From Roseovarius sp. EL26 (GTDB lineage Bacteria; Pseudomonadota; Alphaproteobacteria; Rhodobacterales; Rhodobacteraceae), in NCBI RefSeq assembly GCF_900327775.1, contig NZ_OUMZ01000007.1:2095606-2159605 (forward strand): a DNA stretch of 64,000 bases, written 5' to 3'. Below are positions 42,704 through 53,181 of the stretch, piece by piece. Each line of letters begins with the position of its first letter. Positions within the stretch are counted from its first letter, which is position 1. The notes under the pieces are model-generated. The model was not told the origin of the DNA, ran no database searches, and worked only from the letters and a program-made list of their open reading frames with translations. Made by a program: the position numbers and the translations under genes.

Positions 42704-45103
42704 TCAGGCTTTCAGTCGTTTATTTTGCGGATCAAACGGCGGCTCAGACAGGATCTCTGCCGTTCGTCGTTTTCCCAGGATTTCAATACTCAGATTGTCG
42801 CGCGCACTTGCATCGCGCAGATAAGCCAGCGCCAACACCTTGCCGGTCCGGTGGCCATAGGCGCCCGAGGTGACCACACCGACCACTCGGTCACCTTGGT
42901 ACACCGGATGGGCATAGAACGGATCTACCTCGTCGGGTTCGGCTTCGAGCAAAACCATATCCCATGCTGCGTCACCGCGCCGTGCCAGCATGGCCTCGCG
43001 CCCGGTAAAATCGCGCCCTTCGGGACGGGCCAGAAAACCCACGCCACTTTCGTCGGGTGTGCGTTCCGTCGTCAGGTCACTGCCCCAACCGCGATAACCT
43101 TTCTCGAGCCGCATGGCGTTGGCAGCATAAGCCCCGTAAAGCCCTACGCCATGAGGTTTTCCAGCCTCTTCAAGCGCAAGGAACAGTTTGGCGGCGTCAT
43201 CGCGTGCGACATGCAGTTCCCACCCCAACTCGCCCACATAAGACACGCGCAGGGCCCGGGCAGGGATGCCCGCCACAGTGATCTGTTGCACACTGAGCCA
43301 CGGGCCAAGATCCTCCGAGCATAAGGCTTGCAGGATCTCGCGTGATTTCGGCCCCATCAGGCCAATCACCGCCAGTTCTTCGCAGCGGTTGTGGATTTCA
43401 ACGTCGAAGTTTTCGGCATGTGCCTGCAGCGCATCCCAGTCCCGTTCTTCCGCTGCGGCCGCTGACGTCAGGTAGACCAGTTCATCCGACAGCATCGCCA
43501 CGGTGAATTCTGAAGTCACCCCGCCCGCTGGTGTCAAAACATGGGTCAGCCCAACCCGGCCACTTGTAGGGGCGTGATTGGCCCCAAGACTGTCCACAAA
43601 AGCGAGCGCCCCTGAGCCCGTCACCTCAAATTTCGCAAAGACCGACAGGTCGGCCAGTGCAGCGGCTTCGGTCACTGCTTGGCATTCGCGTGCGACGAGG
43701 TCAAACCAATTGGCGCGACGGAAGGTTTCATCGGCCACAACTTCAGATGTGTCCGCGAACCAATTGGGCCGTTCCCAACCATAAGCCGCGCCCATAACGG
43801 CGCCACGCTCGACCATCAAGTTATGCAGGGGCGATAGGCGCAGGCCACGCCCGGCAGGGCGTTCTTCGTGCGGGTAGTGCACGCCGAACTGCAAGCCAAA
43901 GCATTCGATTGCCTTTTCAACCCGGTAATCACGATCGGCCCACTTCCCGAACCGGCGACTATCAACAGCCAGTGCATCCATTGGCGGCGCGCCATGGGTC
44001 ATCCAATGGGCCAGGAACCAGCCCGATCCGCCGCCCTCCATCACGCCCATTGAGGAGCCAGTCAGGAGCCAGACGTTTTCCAAGCCATGCGCCGGGCCGA
44101 TCAGCGGGTTGGCATCGGGGGTAAAGGTGATTGGGCCGTTGATCACCGATTTCACACCGCCATTCCCAACGGCGGGCACGCGGCTCATCGCCGCCTCGAT
44201 GATATGCTCAACCCGGTCCAAATCCGGCGGCATCAGGTCTGCACCGAATTCAGGCGGCACGCCATCAACTGACCAGACCTGTGCGTCCTTCTCGTAGGGG
44301 CCAAGGATCAGACCATCGCGTTCCTGCCGGATATACCAGCTTTCCTCTGGGTCGCGAATCATTGGTAGTTCGGGCAGGCCTGCCGCAATCCGTTCAGATA
44401 CTTCTGGCACGGTGTCCGTGACCAGATACTGGTGAAGCACGGGAACGGAGGGGATGTTCAGCCCCATCATGTGGCCAATTTCCCAGCCCCATGTGCCCGC
44501 CGCATTCACAATGTGCGTGGTGTGATAGGTTTCTTTGGCGGTCTCAACTATCCATTCATTGCCCTCGCGCCGGATCGTATGGACCGGATTGTAGCGTTTG
44601 ATTGTTGCCCCGCCCCGAACTGCAACCTGCGCCATCGCGTTGGTGGCCAGAGTAGGATCAACGTGACCGTCATCCGGCTCGTATATTCCACCTAGTAGAC
44701 CATCGAGCTCGGTCAAGGGATGTAGCTCAGCGATCCGCTCGGGCGTCAGCACTTCAAGCGGGTAGCCGGTGAACTCTGACAGGCCCGCGACATGGGCGAA
44801 CTCATCCATGCGATCCGGGTTGCGAGTGATCCGCATCGCACCCGAACGGTGGAAGCCACAGCTTTGGCCGGTCTCTTCGGGCAAGATATCCCGATAGAGC
44901 CGCACGGACGTGGCACGCAGTTCCTGAATGGTCGGGTTGTGGGCGAAATGCGTGCACAGACCGGCGGCATGCCAAGTTGAGCCATGCGTCAGGTCGTTCT
45001 TTTCGACCAAAACAACATCAGACCACCCAGCTTTGACCAGATGATAGAGCAGCGAGGTGCCCATCGCACCGCCACCAATGATGACAACCTGCGCCTTGAT
45101 CAT
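42704..45103 (-). CDS. FAD-dependent dehydrogenase with C-terminal GcvT domain (copy 1)
   Basis: The 799-residue protein has the layout of dimethylglycine/sarcosine dehydrogenases: a DAO-type FAD domain (about 1-390, GGGAMGTSLLYHLVKAGW for FAD binding and STWHAAGL at the flavin site), then a folate-binding GcvT domain (about 420-799). It oxidises an N-methyl group and passes the one-carbon unit to tetrahydrofolate. It overlaps its paralogue at 45100-47502 by 4 bp. The two are similar over their length and arose by tandem duplication. The amine substrate is not known. Confidence 0.9.
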   Translation of the reverse strand: MIKAQVVIIGGGAMGTSLLYHLVKAGWSDVVLVEKNDLTHGSTWHAAGLCTHFAHNPTIQELRATSVRLYRDILPEETGQSCGFHRSGAMRITRNPDRMDEFAHVAGLSEFTGYPLEVLTPERIAELHPLTELDGLLGGIYEPDDGHVDPTLATNAMAQVAVRGGATIKRYNPVHTIRREGNEWIVETAKETYHTTHIVNAAGTWGWEIGHMMGLNIPSVPVLHQYLVTDTVPEVSERIAAGLPELPMIRDPEESWYIRQERDGLILGPYEKDAQVWSVDGVPPEFGADLMPPDLDRVEHIIEAAMSRVPAVGNGGVKSVINGPITFTPDANPLIGPAHGLENVWLLTGSSMGVMEGGGSGWFLAHWMTHGAPPMDALAVDSRRFGKWADRDYRVEKAIECFGLQFGVHYPHEERPAGRGLRLSPLHNLMVERGAVMGAAYGWERPNWFADTSEVVADETFRRANWFDLVARECQAVTEAAALADLSVFAKFEVTGSGALAFVDSLGANHAPTSGRVGLTHVLTPAGGVTSEFTVAMLSDELVYLTSAAAAEERDWDALQAHAENFDVEIHNRCEELAVIGLMGPKSREILQALCSEDLGPWLSVQQITVAGIPARALRVSYVGELGWELHVARDDAAKLFLALEEAGKPHGVGLYGAYAANAMRLEKGYRGWGSDLTTERTPDESGVGFLARPEGRDFTGREAMLARRGDAAWDMVLLEAEPDEVDPFYAHPVYQGDRVVGVVTSGAYGHRTGKVLALAYLRDASARDNLSIEILGKRRTAEILSEPPFDPQNKRLKA

Positions 45104-47502
45104 CCGCGCATCCTTTCTGATTTCGGGTCAAATGGCGGTTGCAACAGCGCCTGTGCCGGGTAGCGCTTTCCGGCCACTTCAATCTCAAACTCTCGTGCAC
45201 AAGTGTCGGCCTGTGTCTCATCTGGGACCACGCGGATCAGACCAAAGGCCAGTGTTTCCCCCGTGCGCGGCCCGCGCCCGCCTGAGGTGGTCAGGCCGAC
45301 GACCTGCCCAGCCTCAACGATCAGTTCATCATGCAGCATCAGCGGCCCGCCAGAGACCTTAAACAGACACAAACGCTGGGAAACACCGCTCTCGTGTTGC
45401 TGTACAAGACTTGATTTTCCGATGAAGGTCTTATCCCAGTTGATGGCAAATCCCAGACCGGCCTCAAGCGGTGTGATTTCAGGTCCCAGATCATGGCCCC
45501 AGTGTTTGAAGCCCTTCTCTAACCGGCAACCATCCAGTGCGTAGTGACCAAGCGGTTTCGCCCCGGCCTTGGTCAGCGCATTGAACACTGCCCCTGCTTC
45601 TTCTGCGGGAAGCGAAAGCTCCCACCCCAGTTCGCCGACAAAACTCATCCGGGTGGCGCGGCATTGAATGCCTACAATTGTGATTTCCTGACAGGTTGAA
45701 AATGGGAATTGGGTCCAGTCATCAGGCGACAAATCAGATAACATATCACGCGATCCTGCGCCCATGACGCCAATAACGGCCTCTGCTTCTGTGACATCTG
45801 TAATGGTCACATCAAAACCCTGCGCGCGCCGCCGGAGCAGCCCAGCATCGCGCCAACGGGTTGCCGCGCCAGAAGTCACCCGGAAGGTATGTTCCCCGAG
45901 CCGTGTGACAGCTGCATCCAGTTCGATCCCGCCAGCATCATTGAGGGCCAGCGTGTAGATCGCCCGCCCATGAGGCCGGTCAATCCTGGCCGTACAGAGC
46001 AGTTCCAAAAAGCTCAGCGCCTCTGGGCCTTCTATGTCAAACTTGCCAAATGGTGTCAGATCAAGCAGTGCGGTCCCCGTTTGCATTGTTGCGGCTTCGC
46101 GCTCTGCCAGTGGCCACCACGGTTGATCAGCGATGGAATAAGGCAGATCCCGCTCGGATGCATCATTAGCGTAATATAGCCCGCGTTCCCAACCGCCAGC
46201 CAAGCCAAAGACCGCGCCCTGTGCTGACCAATGATCATGCAGGGCGGATTGGCGCAAACCACGCCCGGCCTTAGGCTGTTTGAACGGCCAGTGCATCGCC
46301 ATTAGATCAGACACCGCCTCTTGCATCCGCGCATCCATATGGTCTTGCGTAGCGGTCTTGGGGTCAGCGCGGGCGATGTCGACCTCCCACAGATCCATGG
46401 CAGGCGTTTGATCCACCATCCAATCGGCCAGTGCGCGGCCAATTCCAGCCGAAGACATGATGCCAACAGAATTCATTCCGGCCGCCACAAAGAGTCCGTC
46501 CACCGATGGGGCCTCACCCACCAAGGGTCGGGTATCGTTGGTAAAGCTTTCCGGACCGTTCATGAAATGCTGAATGCCGACGTCTGCCAGTGCGGGCATC
46601 AGCTCAAGCGCTGCTTCCATGAAGGGCATGAACTGATCCCAGTCTTCGGGCATTTCAAGAAACGGGCGATTGCCCTCGGGGCCAAAGGCGTCCCAGCATT
46701 TGGCGTTCGGCTCAAACCCACCGATCACCAGTTTACCAGCGTCGCCTTTGATATAAATCCCTGTATCCATATCCCGCAGAACCGGGAACGGATCGGGCAA
46801 GCCCAGCATCGGTTCGGTCACCACATACATGTGCTCGACCGCCTGTAGCGGCAGCGCCAGACCCGCCGTTGCAGCCAATGGTTTCGACCACGCGCCAGCA
46901 CAGATTGCCACCTGATCAGCTTCGATTACGCTGCCGTCTTCCAACATGACGCCTGTCACCTGACCCGCCGTGGTGACGACCCCAGAAACCGCAACATTTT
47001 CCCGGATCTCCACGCCCGTATTCTTGGCAGCGCGGGCGTAGACCATACACAGATCAACCGGGTTGACGTTCGCATCCTCGGCCACGGCCATCGCCCCGGC
47101 GTGACTGGCCACATTCAGCCCGGGAACGGCCTTCGCTGCCACCTCGGGCGTGACGATCTCAGGTGTCAGCCCAAAGTGACGACCCAAAGAGGCGATACGC
47201 TTGAGTTCATCCATCCGCTCTGGACGGCGCGCTAACCAATAGCCCCCAGTGCGCTTGTACCCCGTACTCATCCCGGTTTCGGCCTCAAGCTGTGGGAACA
47301 GCTCGACCGCGTACATCGCAAGCTTTGTCATATTCGGGGTCGCTCGCAACGGGCCAACAATGCCCGCTGCATGCCAACTGGTGCCGCTGGTCAGTTGGTT
47401 ACGCTCCAGCAAAACCACATCTTCGGCTCCACGTCTGGCCAGATGATAGGCAAGGCTGAGGCCGATGGCCCCGCCACCGATGATGACTGTTCGGCCCATC
47501 AA
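45100..47502 (-). CDS. FAD-dependent dehydrogenase with C-terminal GcvT domain (copy 2)
   Basis: The 800-residue paralogue has the same two-domain plan: FAD motif GGGAIGLSLAYHLARRGA, flavin-site TSGTSWHAAGI, then a GcvT region from about 400 with SFVGELGWELSLPA. The pair could form a heteromeric enzyme or take successive methyl groups (for example from a dimethylated and a monomethylated amine). It overlaps both neighbours by 4 bp, so mttB-like, this gene and copy 1 are translationally coupled. Confidence 0.9.
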   Translation of the reverse strand: MMGRTVIIGGGAIGLSLAYHLARRGAEDVVLLERNQLTSGTSWHAAGIVGPLRATPNMTKLAMYAVELFPQLEAETGMSTGYKRTGGYWLARRPERMDELKRIASLGRHFGLTPEIVTPEVAAKAVPGLNVASHAGAMAVAEDANVNPVDLCMVYARAAKNTGVEIRENVAVSGVVTTAGQVTGVMLEDGSVIEADQVAICAGAWSKPLAATAGLALPLQAVEHMYVVTEPMLGLPDPFPVLRDMDTGIYIKGDAGKLVIGGFEPNAKCWDAFGPEGNRPFLEMPEDWDQFMPFMEAALELMPALADVGIQHFMNGPESFTNDTRPLVGEAPSVDGLFVAAGMNSVGIMSSAGIGRALADWMVDQTPAMDLWEVDIARADPKTATQDHMDARMQEAVSDLMAMHWPFKQPKAGRGLRQSALHDHWSAQGAVFGLAGGWERGLYYANDASERDLPYSIADQPWWPLAEREAATMQTGTALLDLTPFGKFDIEGPEALSFLELLCTARIDRPHGRAIYTLALNDAGGIELDAAVTRLGEHTFRVTSGAATRWRDAGLLRRRAQGFDVTITDVTEAEAVIGVMGAGSRDMLSDLSPDDWTQFPFSTCQEITIVGIQCRATRMSFVGELGWELSLPAEEAGAVFNALTKAGAKPLGHYALDGCRLEKGFKHWGHDLGPEITPLEAGLGFAINWDKTFIGKSSLVQQHESGVSQRLCLFKVSGGPLMLHDELIVEAGQVVGLTTSGGRGPRTGETLAFGLIRVVPDETQADTCAREFEIEVAGKRYPAQALLQPPFDPKSERMRG

Positions 47503-49025
47503 AAATACTCCTGATCAGGCACTTCGGCCTTACGACGCGCGATATAATCCTGAAGTTCCTCATCAATGGCCGGGTCGAGCCCCGGATCCTCATAAGCCTC
47601 CAGGTGTGATTTCCAGAGGGCGTTGGCGCGTTGGGCCGCATCAAGGCCGCCGGCTGCCTGCCATTGCTCGTAAGAATTGTTATCTGGCGTTTCAGGGCGA
47701 AAGAGTGCAGTCATGAAGTTCGCCTGCGTGTGATCGGAACCAAGGAAATGCTGCCCTGGCCCGGTCTGGGCGATCGCATCCATCGCTTGTGCGTTTTCAC
47801 TCAGGTCAATGCCCTCAAAGAACCGACCAAGTTTGCCGCAAAGATCAGCGTCAATCATGGTTTTCTCGAAGCCAGTGACCAGGCCACCCTCCAACCAGCC
47901 CGTGGCATGGTTTATCAAGTTCGCACCTGCGAACATCGACATCATCAACCCCCAAGTGGCCTCTTGCTGGCTTTGAGCATCCGGAATCTTGGAAGCAGAC
48001 AACGTGCCCACCGTATGGAGCGGCACGCCCAAGCGTCGCGCCAATTGCCCAGCAGCCAGCACCATTTGCCCGGCTTCCGGCGTGCCAAACGTGGGCGCAC
48101 CGGATTGCATCGACATGGTCGACGCAAAGCTACCCATTAGTACCGGCGCCCCGGGCTTGATCAGTTGCGCAAGCGTCAGACAAGCGAGCGCCTCTGCCAG
48201 AACCTGCGCCATTGTGCCCGCCACGGTGCAGGGGCTCATTGCGCCAGCCAGAACCCAAGGGGCCGTGGCCACGGGTTGACCGGCGCGGGCATATGTTTTC
48301 AATGCGCCGGACATGTGGCTGTCCATCACCAACGGGGCGTTGGTGTTCGAGACGCAGTAGAGCACGGGATTGTTGGCAACATATTCCTCGCCAAACACGA
48401 TCCGCGCCATATCGATAGCGTGACCTGCCCGTTCTGCCCCGATGAAGGCCCCCATGAAAGGGCGGTCTGAATAACGGATGTGGGTGTAGAGCATATCCAG
48501 ATGGCGTTTGTTGGCGGGCAGATCGACTGGTTCGCACACCACGCCACCGGAATGGTGCAGCCAAGGGATTGTCTGGTGCAGTTTCACCAGCGTTTGAAAA
48601 TCATCATAGGTCGCATAACGCCGCCCTTTGTCCAGATCGTGCACGAAGGGTGGCCCCCATGATGGACAAAACACTGTGGCATTACCGCCCATCTTGACCG
48701 ATTTCTTTGAATTACGGGCGTGCTGCATGAACTCATTTGGCGCCGTTGCCTGAATGGTATTGCGGCAAAATCCCGGCTCGAACCGCACGCGCGTCTCCTG
48801 CACATCGCAGCCCGCGTCGCGGAATATTTGCAAGATCTCAGGATCATCATGGAACTCCATTCCGGTATCTTGCAAGATCCGGTCGGCGTTTTCTTCGATC
48901 AAACACAGGCCCTCCTCGCTGAGGATATTCAGCGGGCCGATATTGCGGGTGACATAGGGCGGCGCGGATTGCTGCACCTTTACCCGTGCACCGCGCCGTC
49001 TTTTTCTCGCTGCTGTGTCCGCCAT
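47499..49025 (-). CDS. MttB-superfamily methyltransferase (trimethylamine methyltransferase-like)
   Basis: The 508-residue protein belongs to the MttB superfamily, whose non-pyrrolysine members demethylate quaternary amines such as glycine betaine, proline betaine or carnitine and hand the methyl group to a corrinoid protein. The frame is open throughout, with no in-frame amber codon, so it is not a pyrrolysine enzyme. Typical segments are LSEEGLCLIEENADRILQDTG, the FCPSWGPPFVHDL loop and the INHATGWLEGGL stretch near residue 380. No corrinoid protein gene is adjacent. It is the first gene of the leftward unit and divergent from a LysR gene. Confidence 0.85.
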   Translation of the reverse strand: MADTAARKRRRGARVKVQQSAPPYVTRNIGPLNILSEEGLCLIEENADRILQDTGMEFHDDPEILQIFRDAGCDVQETRVRFEPGFCRNTIQATAPNEFMQHARNSKKSVKMGGNATVFCPSWGPPFVHDLDKGRRYATYDDFQTLVKLHQTIPWLHHSGGVVCEPVDLPANKRHLDMLYTHIRYSDRPFMGAFIGAERAGHAIDMARIVFGEEYVANNPVLYCVSNTNAPLVMDSHMSGALKTYARAGQPVATAPWVLAGAMSPCTVAGTMAQVLAEALACLTLAQLIKPGAPVLMGSFASTMSMQSGAPTFGTPEAGQMVLAAGQLARRLGVPLHTVGTLSASKIPDAQSQQEATWGLMMSMFAGANLINHATGWLEGGLVTGFEKTMIDADLCGKLGRFFEGIDLSENAQAMDAIAQTGPGQHFLGSDHTQANFMTALFRPETPDNNSYEQWQAAGGLDAAQRANALWKSHLEAYEDPGLDPAIDEELQDYIARRKAEVPDQEYF

Positions 49026-49136
49026 GATCTGGTGATCCTCCTGACGGACATATTGCTTAGGGCAGGCGTTTCGATCAATTGACTTCGCGCATCATAAGGA
49101 TTTCTAATACTGTTAAATTTTCTTGGGGGTTCTTGC

Positions 49137-50096
49137 ATGTCTAATCGCATTTCAACCGATACCAATCTAATCAAGGCGATGGAGGTCTTTGTCGCGGTTG
49201 TAGAAACCCGCCAGATGACGGCGGCTGCACGTCTGCTGGGCATGACGCAACCGGCGGCCTCACAGCATCTGGCCAATCTAGAGCGGGCGTACGACACCCA
49301 GTTGATTGACCGCTCTACCCGCCCAATCAAGACCACACAAGCCGGGGCGTTGATGTATCGCCATGCCACGCGCATTCTGAATTCTGTCGCTGATTTGGCC
49401 ACCGACCTGCGACATCAGGGACCACATCCAATCAGCGTATTACGCGTTGGAATGCTGGCGTCAATTGCAACGACAATTACGGTGCCGTTGGTGAAACTGG
49501 CCAAGGACAAATTCGGGGTTCAGGATATATCCCTGCGTGCCGGACAAAGTGGTGATCATGAGGGGCTGTTGCGGACCAAGAAGGCGGACATCGTAATCAG
49601 TTCGAATCCATTTTACGACATGGACGGTTTGGAGCGGCATCCGGTGCTGAGTGAATCGTTTCTGCTGGTTTTACCTGCCTCCTATGATGGTCCGACGGAT
49701 AGCCTGGAGGAAATCCTGACACGTCTGCCATTGGTGCGCTTTGCTGATACCACAAGTGTGGGTCGTCAGATCGAACAGCATTTGCGGAGATTGAAATTGC
49801 CAGTACCCCGATTGATCCAAGCGGATCGGTCCAGCATGGTCACGGCCTGTGTGGCACAAGGATTGGGGTTTACCTTTCTGACGCCGACGCTGTTGATTGA
49901 TGGTTTTGTCGAGCAGATGCCCATGAACATCCGCCCTTTGCCCGTGGCGGGCCTGTCGCGGAAAATTACGGTGGTAGCACGCACCAAGGAACTGGGTGCT
50001 CTGCCAAATGAATTTGCATCAGCAACACGAAACACTTTGACCAAACAGATCGAAGCGCAGATGGGGGCGACGGGGTTGAGAGCCGTTGAGGTATGA
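49137..50096 (+). CDS. LysR-family regulator of the methylamine-type cluster
   Basis: The 319-residue regulator has an N-terminal winged helix (about 10-70: AMEVFVAVVETRQMTAAARL, then GMTQPAASQHLANLERAYD) and a LysR effector domain. It is divergent from the MttB-like gene over a 111-bp gap, so it likely controls that four-gene unit in response to a methylated amine. Confidence 0.9.
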   Translation: MSNRISTDTNLIKAMEVFVAVVETRQMTAAARLLGMTQPAASQHLANLERAYDTQLIDRSTRPIKTTQAGALMYRHATRILNSVADLATDLRHQGPHPISVLRVGMLASIATTITVPLVKLAKDKFGVQDISLRAGQSGDHEGLLRTKKADIVISSNPFYDMDGLERHPVLSESFLLVLPASYDGPTDSLEEILTRLPLVRFADTTSVGRQIEQHLRRLKLPVPRLIQADRSSMVTACVAQGLGFTFLTPTLLIDGFVEQMPMNIRPLPVAGLSRKITVVARTKELGALPNEFASATRNTLTKQIEAQMGATGLRAVEV

Positions 50097-50210
50097 AACC
50101 GGTACACGTGGGAAGTCATTCGTGTGGACACAAGAGTATGTCCGTCGCACCATCGTCCCTTCGTGGTCCGGCACAGCAATGCTTTACCATTGTGGGCAAG
50201 CCACAAACAT

Positions 50211-50237
50211 AAAACCCGGGCACATGGCCCGGGTTTT
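50211..50237 (-). terminator. Terminator of the F0 ATP synthase operon
   Basis: AAAACCCGGGC (50211-50221) pairs with GCCCGGGTTTT (50227-50237) over a 5-nt loop. On the minus strand it continues into TTTTATGTTTG, starting 24 bp past the atpF stop. Confidence 0.85.
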
Positions 50238-50260
50238 ATAAATCAAAATCAAACCTGATC

Positions 50261-50821
50261 TTAGTGCAGCTTGGCGTCTACGTCACCAATTGCGGCATCG
50301 ATCAGCTTGTTGCCTTCAGCAGCTGTCATCTTCTTGGCGACCACATCTTTTGTTGCAGCAATCGCGATGTTGATGGCGCTATCACGCACTTCTTTCACCG
50401 CATTAGTTTCTGCAGATGCAATCTGATCTTCAGCTGCTTGCAAACGACGTGCGATCGAGGCTTTCAGATCGGATTTGGCTTGTTCAGCAGCTTCAGCTGC
50501 CTCACTGCTGGCCTGTTTCACGATCCGGTCAGCTTGCTCTTGCACTTCTTTTTGCTTGCGCTCGTAACTGGCCAGCAGGCTTTGGGCCTCATCGCGCAGG
50601 GCGCGAGCTTCATCCAGCTCGGACTTGATGCCTTCGGCACGTTTGTCCAGCAGGCCACCAATCATCGATGGCACGTTCAGCTTGAGCAGAACGCCGATGA
50701 ACAGCAAGAACGCCAGAAGTACAACAAAGTTGGTGTTTCCGAGCGAAAAGAACGGGCCAGACGCCGCCAGAGCCGGGCTTGCGGCAGTCAGGGCAAGAAA
50801 AGTCGCAGTTATACGTAGCAT
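50261..50821 (-). CDS. atpF: ATP synthase F0 subunit b
   Basis: This is one of two b-type stator subunits. The 186-residue protein has one N-terminal membrane helix (about 27-46; an upstream hydrophobic stretch may be a signal-like segment) and a long charged coiled coil that reaches F1. It lies 4 bp after the b' gene and is last in the F0 unit. F1 genes are not in the window. Confidence 0.92.
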   Translation of the reverse strand: MLRITATFLALTAASPALAASGPFFSLGNTNFVVLLAFLLFIGVLLKLNVPSMIGGLLDKRAEGIKSELDEARALRDEAQSLLASYERKQKEVQEQADRIVKQASSEAAEAAEQAKSDLKASIARRLQAAEDQIASAETNAVKEVRDSAINIAIAATKDVVAKKMTAAEGNKLIDAAIGDVDAKLH

Positions 50822-50825
50822 CTCG

Positions 50826-51386
50826 TTACCCTTTCATCCGTGCAGTCACAGCCGCGGTGATCGTGCGCGCATCAGCGTCGACACCCAGTGACGCAGCCAA
50901 TGCTTTGGCCGTGTCCTTGGCAACCACGTTGATGCTCTCAACAGCGCCTGCACGTATTTCTGCAATGGCTTTTTCACCTTCCGCAGCTTTGGCTGAAATT
51001 TCAGCGTCGGCCTTGGCAGTGGCTTCGTCCAATTCGGTTTTGATCTCTGCCTTGGTGGCAGCGACAATATTCTGAGCTTCAGCACGGGCATCAGCCAATG
51101 CTTGTTTGTAGGCCTCTTCGGCGTTTTGCGCCTGAGCCTTCAGATCTTCGGCAGCGGCCAGATCATTTGTGATCGTACCCTGACGTTCGGCAAGAATTGC
51201 AGCAATACGCGGCAAAGCGATCCGGGTCAGGATAAAGAAGATCACGATCAGAGTAATCGCGAGCCAAAAGATTTGGTTACCAAAGGTCCCAAAATCCAGC
51301 TGTGGCATGCCGACAGCTTCTGCTGCGCCATGTGCTTCTTCAGCTTTGTGGGCAAGGTCTTCGGCAGTATGCGTCGTGTTTGCCAT
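50826..51386 (-). CDS. atpF': ATP synthase F0 subunit b'
   Basis: Alphaproteobacteria carry a second, divergent b subunit that pairs with b in the stator. The 186-residue protein has a hydrophilic N-terminal stretch, a membrane helix at about 37-56 ([20 protein letters not shown]) and a coiled coil. I start at the ATG at 51386 (MANTTHTAE), with GGAGG 6 nt upstream; an in-frame ATG 21 nt further up is not supported. Confidence 0.92.
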   Translation of the reverse strand: MANTTHTAEDLAHKAEEAHGAAEAVGMPQLDFGTFGNQIFWLAITLIVIFFILTRIALPRIAAILAERQGTITNDLAAAEDLKAQAQNAEEAYKQALADARAEAQNIVAATKAEIKTELDEATAKADAEISAKAAEGEKAIAEIRAGAVESINVVAKDTAKALAASLGVDADARTITAAVTARMKG

Positions 51387-51463
51387 TTCGTCCTCCAGGA
51401 ACCTCAATTACTACGGGGGGCCCTATTATCGGGCCACCCGCACGTAAGGATGCTCTGTCAGGA

Positions 51464-51700
51464 TTAAACGGCGAACATCAGCAGAAGCGCGACGAGGAAC
51501 GAGAAGATCCCCAGAGCTTCGGCAAACGCGATACCGATGAACAGAGTGGCTGTTTGGCCACCAGCGGCAGATGGGTTACGCAGAGCGCCTGACAGGAAGT
51601 TGCCAGCAACGTGGCCCACACCGATTGCAGCTGCGCCAGAACCGATTGCGGCCAGGCCTGCGCCGATGAATTGACCCATTTGTGCGATATCGCCTTCCAT
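51464..51700 (-). CDS. atpE: ATP synthase F0 subunit c
   Basis: The 78-residue proteolipid forms the rotor ring. Two helices flank the polar loop RNPSAAGG, and the proton-binding glutamate is Glu61 in [13 protein letters not shown]. It lies between the a and b' genes. Confidence 0.96.
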   Translation of the reverse strand: MEGDIAQMGQFIGAGLAAIGSGAAAIGVGHVAGNFLSGALRNPSAAGGQTATLFIGIAFAEALGIFSFLVALLLMFAV

Positions 51701-51753
51701 TGAATTTCTCCTTACGTTGGAATTAGCAGATGAGGGTTCAGACCGATCCGATC

Positions 51754-52557
51754 TTAGTGTGACGGATGCAATGCGTCTTTCAGATAGACACAGGTCAGAA
51801 TGGTGAAAACGTAGGCCTGAATGAAGGCCACGAGCAATTCGAGCGCATAAACAGCGGTGATTGCAAAGATTGATACGGGTGCGATGATCGCCGACGCCGC
51901 AGCAAAGCCGGCGAAAACTTTCAAAACAGCGTGACCCGCCATAACGTTACCCGCAAGACGAATAGAATGGCTAACAGGGCGTACGAAGTAGGAAATCAAT
52001 TCGATGATTGCCAGGATGGGACGCAGCGCGAGAGGTGCAGACGACACCCAGAACAGGCCTAGGAAGCCGAAACCGTTTTTGACGAAACCAACGATTGTAA
52101 CTGTCAGGAATACCAACATCGCCAGTACCGCCGTTACAGCAATGTGCGAGGTTGTGGTGAAGCTGCTTGGGATCAGACCCAGGAAGTTGGCTGTCACGAT
52201 AAACATGAACAGTGTCATGATGTATGGGAAGAACTTGATCGCGTCTTTACCGGCGACGTCTTCAACCATTTTATAGACAAAACCATAAGCCATCTCGGCG
52301 ATGGATTGCATCCGCGTCGGGATTGTGGCTCGCTTTGAGGTGCTCAGCACAAGCAGGCCGATCGTCGCGACGACCGACAGAGCCATCCACAAGGTTACAT
52401 TGGTGATCGTAAAGGTTCCGATCTCACCGTGACCAAACAGTGGAGCAACTTCGAACTGGTCCATCGGATGGATAACAAGACCGGCGTGCTCTGGTGCAAA
52501 CAGGAAGCCTGATGTAACGGCCAGTGCGACCATGATCCAAAAGAATACCTTACCCAT
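51754..52557 (-). CDS. atpB: ATP synthase F0 subunit a
   Basis: The a subunit forms the proton channel beside the c ring. The protein has about 267 residues and several membrane helices, and carries the essential arginine in [12 protein letters not shown] and the C-terminal [16 protein letters not shown] start at the ATG at 52557 (MGKVFFWIM), behind an AAGGAGA site; 34 upstream codons are a very basic stretch with no family character and overlap atpI. Confidence 0.93.
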   Translation of the reverse strand: MGKVFFWIMVALAVTSGFLFAPEHAGLVIHPMDQFEVAPLFGHGEIGTFTITNVTLWMALSVVATIGLLVLSTSKRATIPTRMQSIAEMAYGFVYKMVEDVAGKDAIKFFPYIMTLFMFIVTANFLGLIPSSFTTTSHIAVTAVLAMLVFLTVTIVGFVKNGFGFLGLFWVSSAPLALRPILAIIELISYFVRPVSHSIRLAGNVMAGHAVLKVFAGFAAASAIIAPVSIFAITAVYALELLVAFIQAYVFTILTCVYLKDALHPSH

Positions 52558-52621
52558 TTCTTCCGTCTCTCCTTCGCGAGGCCTCGCCTCGTCTTGTTCT
52601 TTTATGCGACGCTTTGGCCGC

Positions 52622-52921
52622 CTATTCGTTGTCCTTCTGGATCTCTGCGGCGCTGGCAATCATTACTTTGACGCCGGCCGCGAGGCCTAGAAGTGTAAAC
52701 AGCACGAGGAAAATCGGCATCGTCCCAAACAGGACATCCAAGCCGTACCCCATACCAAAACCGATCAGCAGACCGGCAACAAGTTCGATCACCATTCGCC
52801 AAGCATGTTGCGCCTGACTGTAGTGTTCTTCCTGTTGGGGTTTCGGTGTGTCTTTGCTTTTCAGCGCATCGATCCGTTTCTCAAGCTGCGCCATGCGCTC
52901 GCTTTGCTCAGGATCTGTCAC
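52622..52921 (-). CDS. atpI: ATP synthase assembly factor AtpI
   Basis: AtpI helps assemble the c ring or handle Mg2+ in F0 assembly. The 99-residue protein has a charged N-terminal half and two hydrophobic helices (about 44-65 and 68-90, with [13 protein letters not shown]). It leads the leftward F0 operon. Confidence 0.88.
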   Translation of the reverse strand: MTDPEQSERMAQLEKRIDALKSKDTPKPQQEEHYSQAQHAWRMVIELVAGLLIGFGMGYGLDVLFGTMPIFLVLFTLLGLAAGVKVMIASAAEIQKDNE

Positions 52922-53102
52922 ACCGGCCCCCTCGGAATATCTGCCCCTGTGCTAAGGTGCGGAGGGCAATGAGTCAACCCAAGTGATTGCAAACAAATAA
53001 TCCGCCTAATGTGCTGAAATAAAACAATAATAATACGCATACTTGACGCCGAATTCTTTCAGGTATGGATGAATCCAGCTAACCGCTCCTACAATCCTAT
53101 AT

Positions 53103-53118
53103 TCAACCGATTGGTTGA
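53103..53118. promoter_or_regulatory. Inverted repeat upstream of the ArsR gene
   Basis: TCAACC and GGTTGA (perfect 6-bp arms, GATT spacer) lie 64 bp before the ArsR start in an AT-rich 260-bp gap. They form a plausible ArsR-family operator. Confidence 0.4.
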
Positions 53119-53181
53119 TCTTTATCAGGCCTTTATGAAGCATGGTTGACGACCTCACCTTGCAGCCGATAACCAGACACC

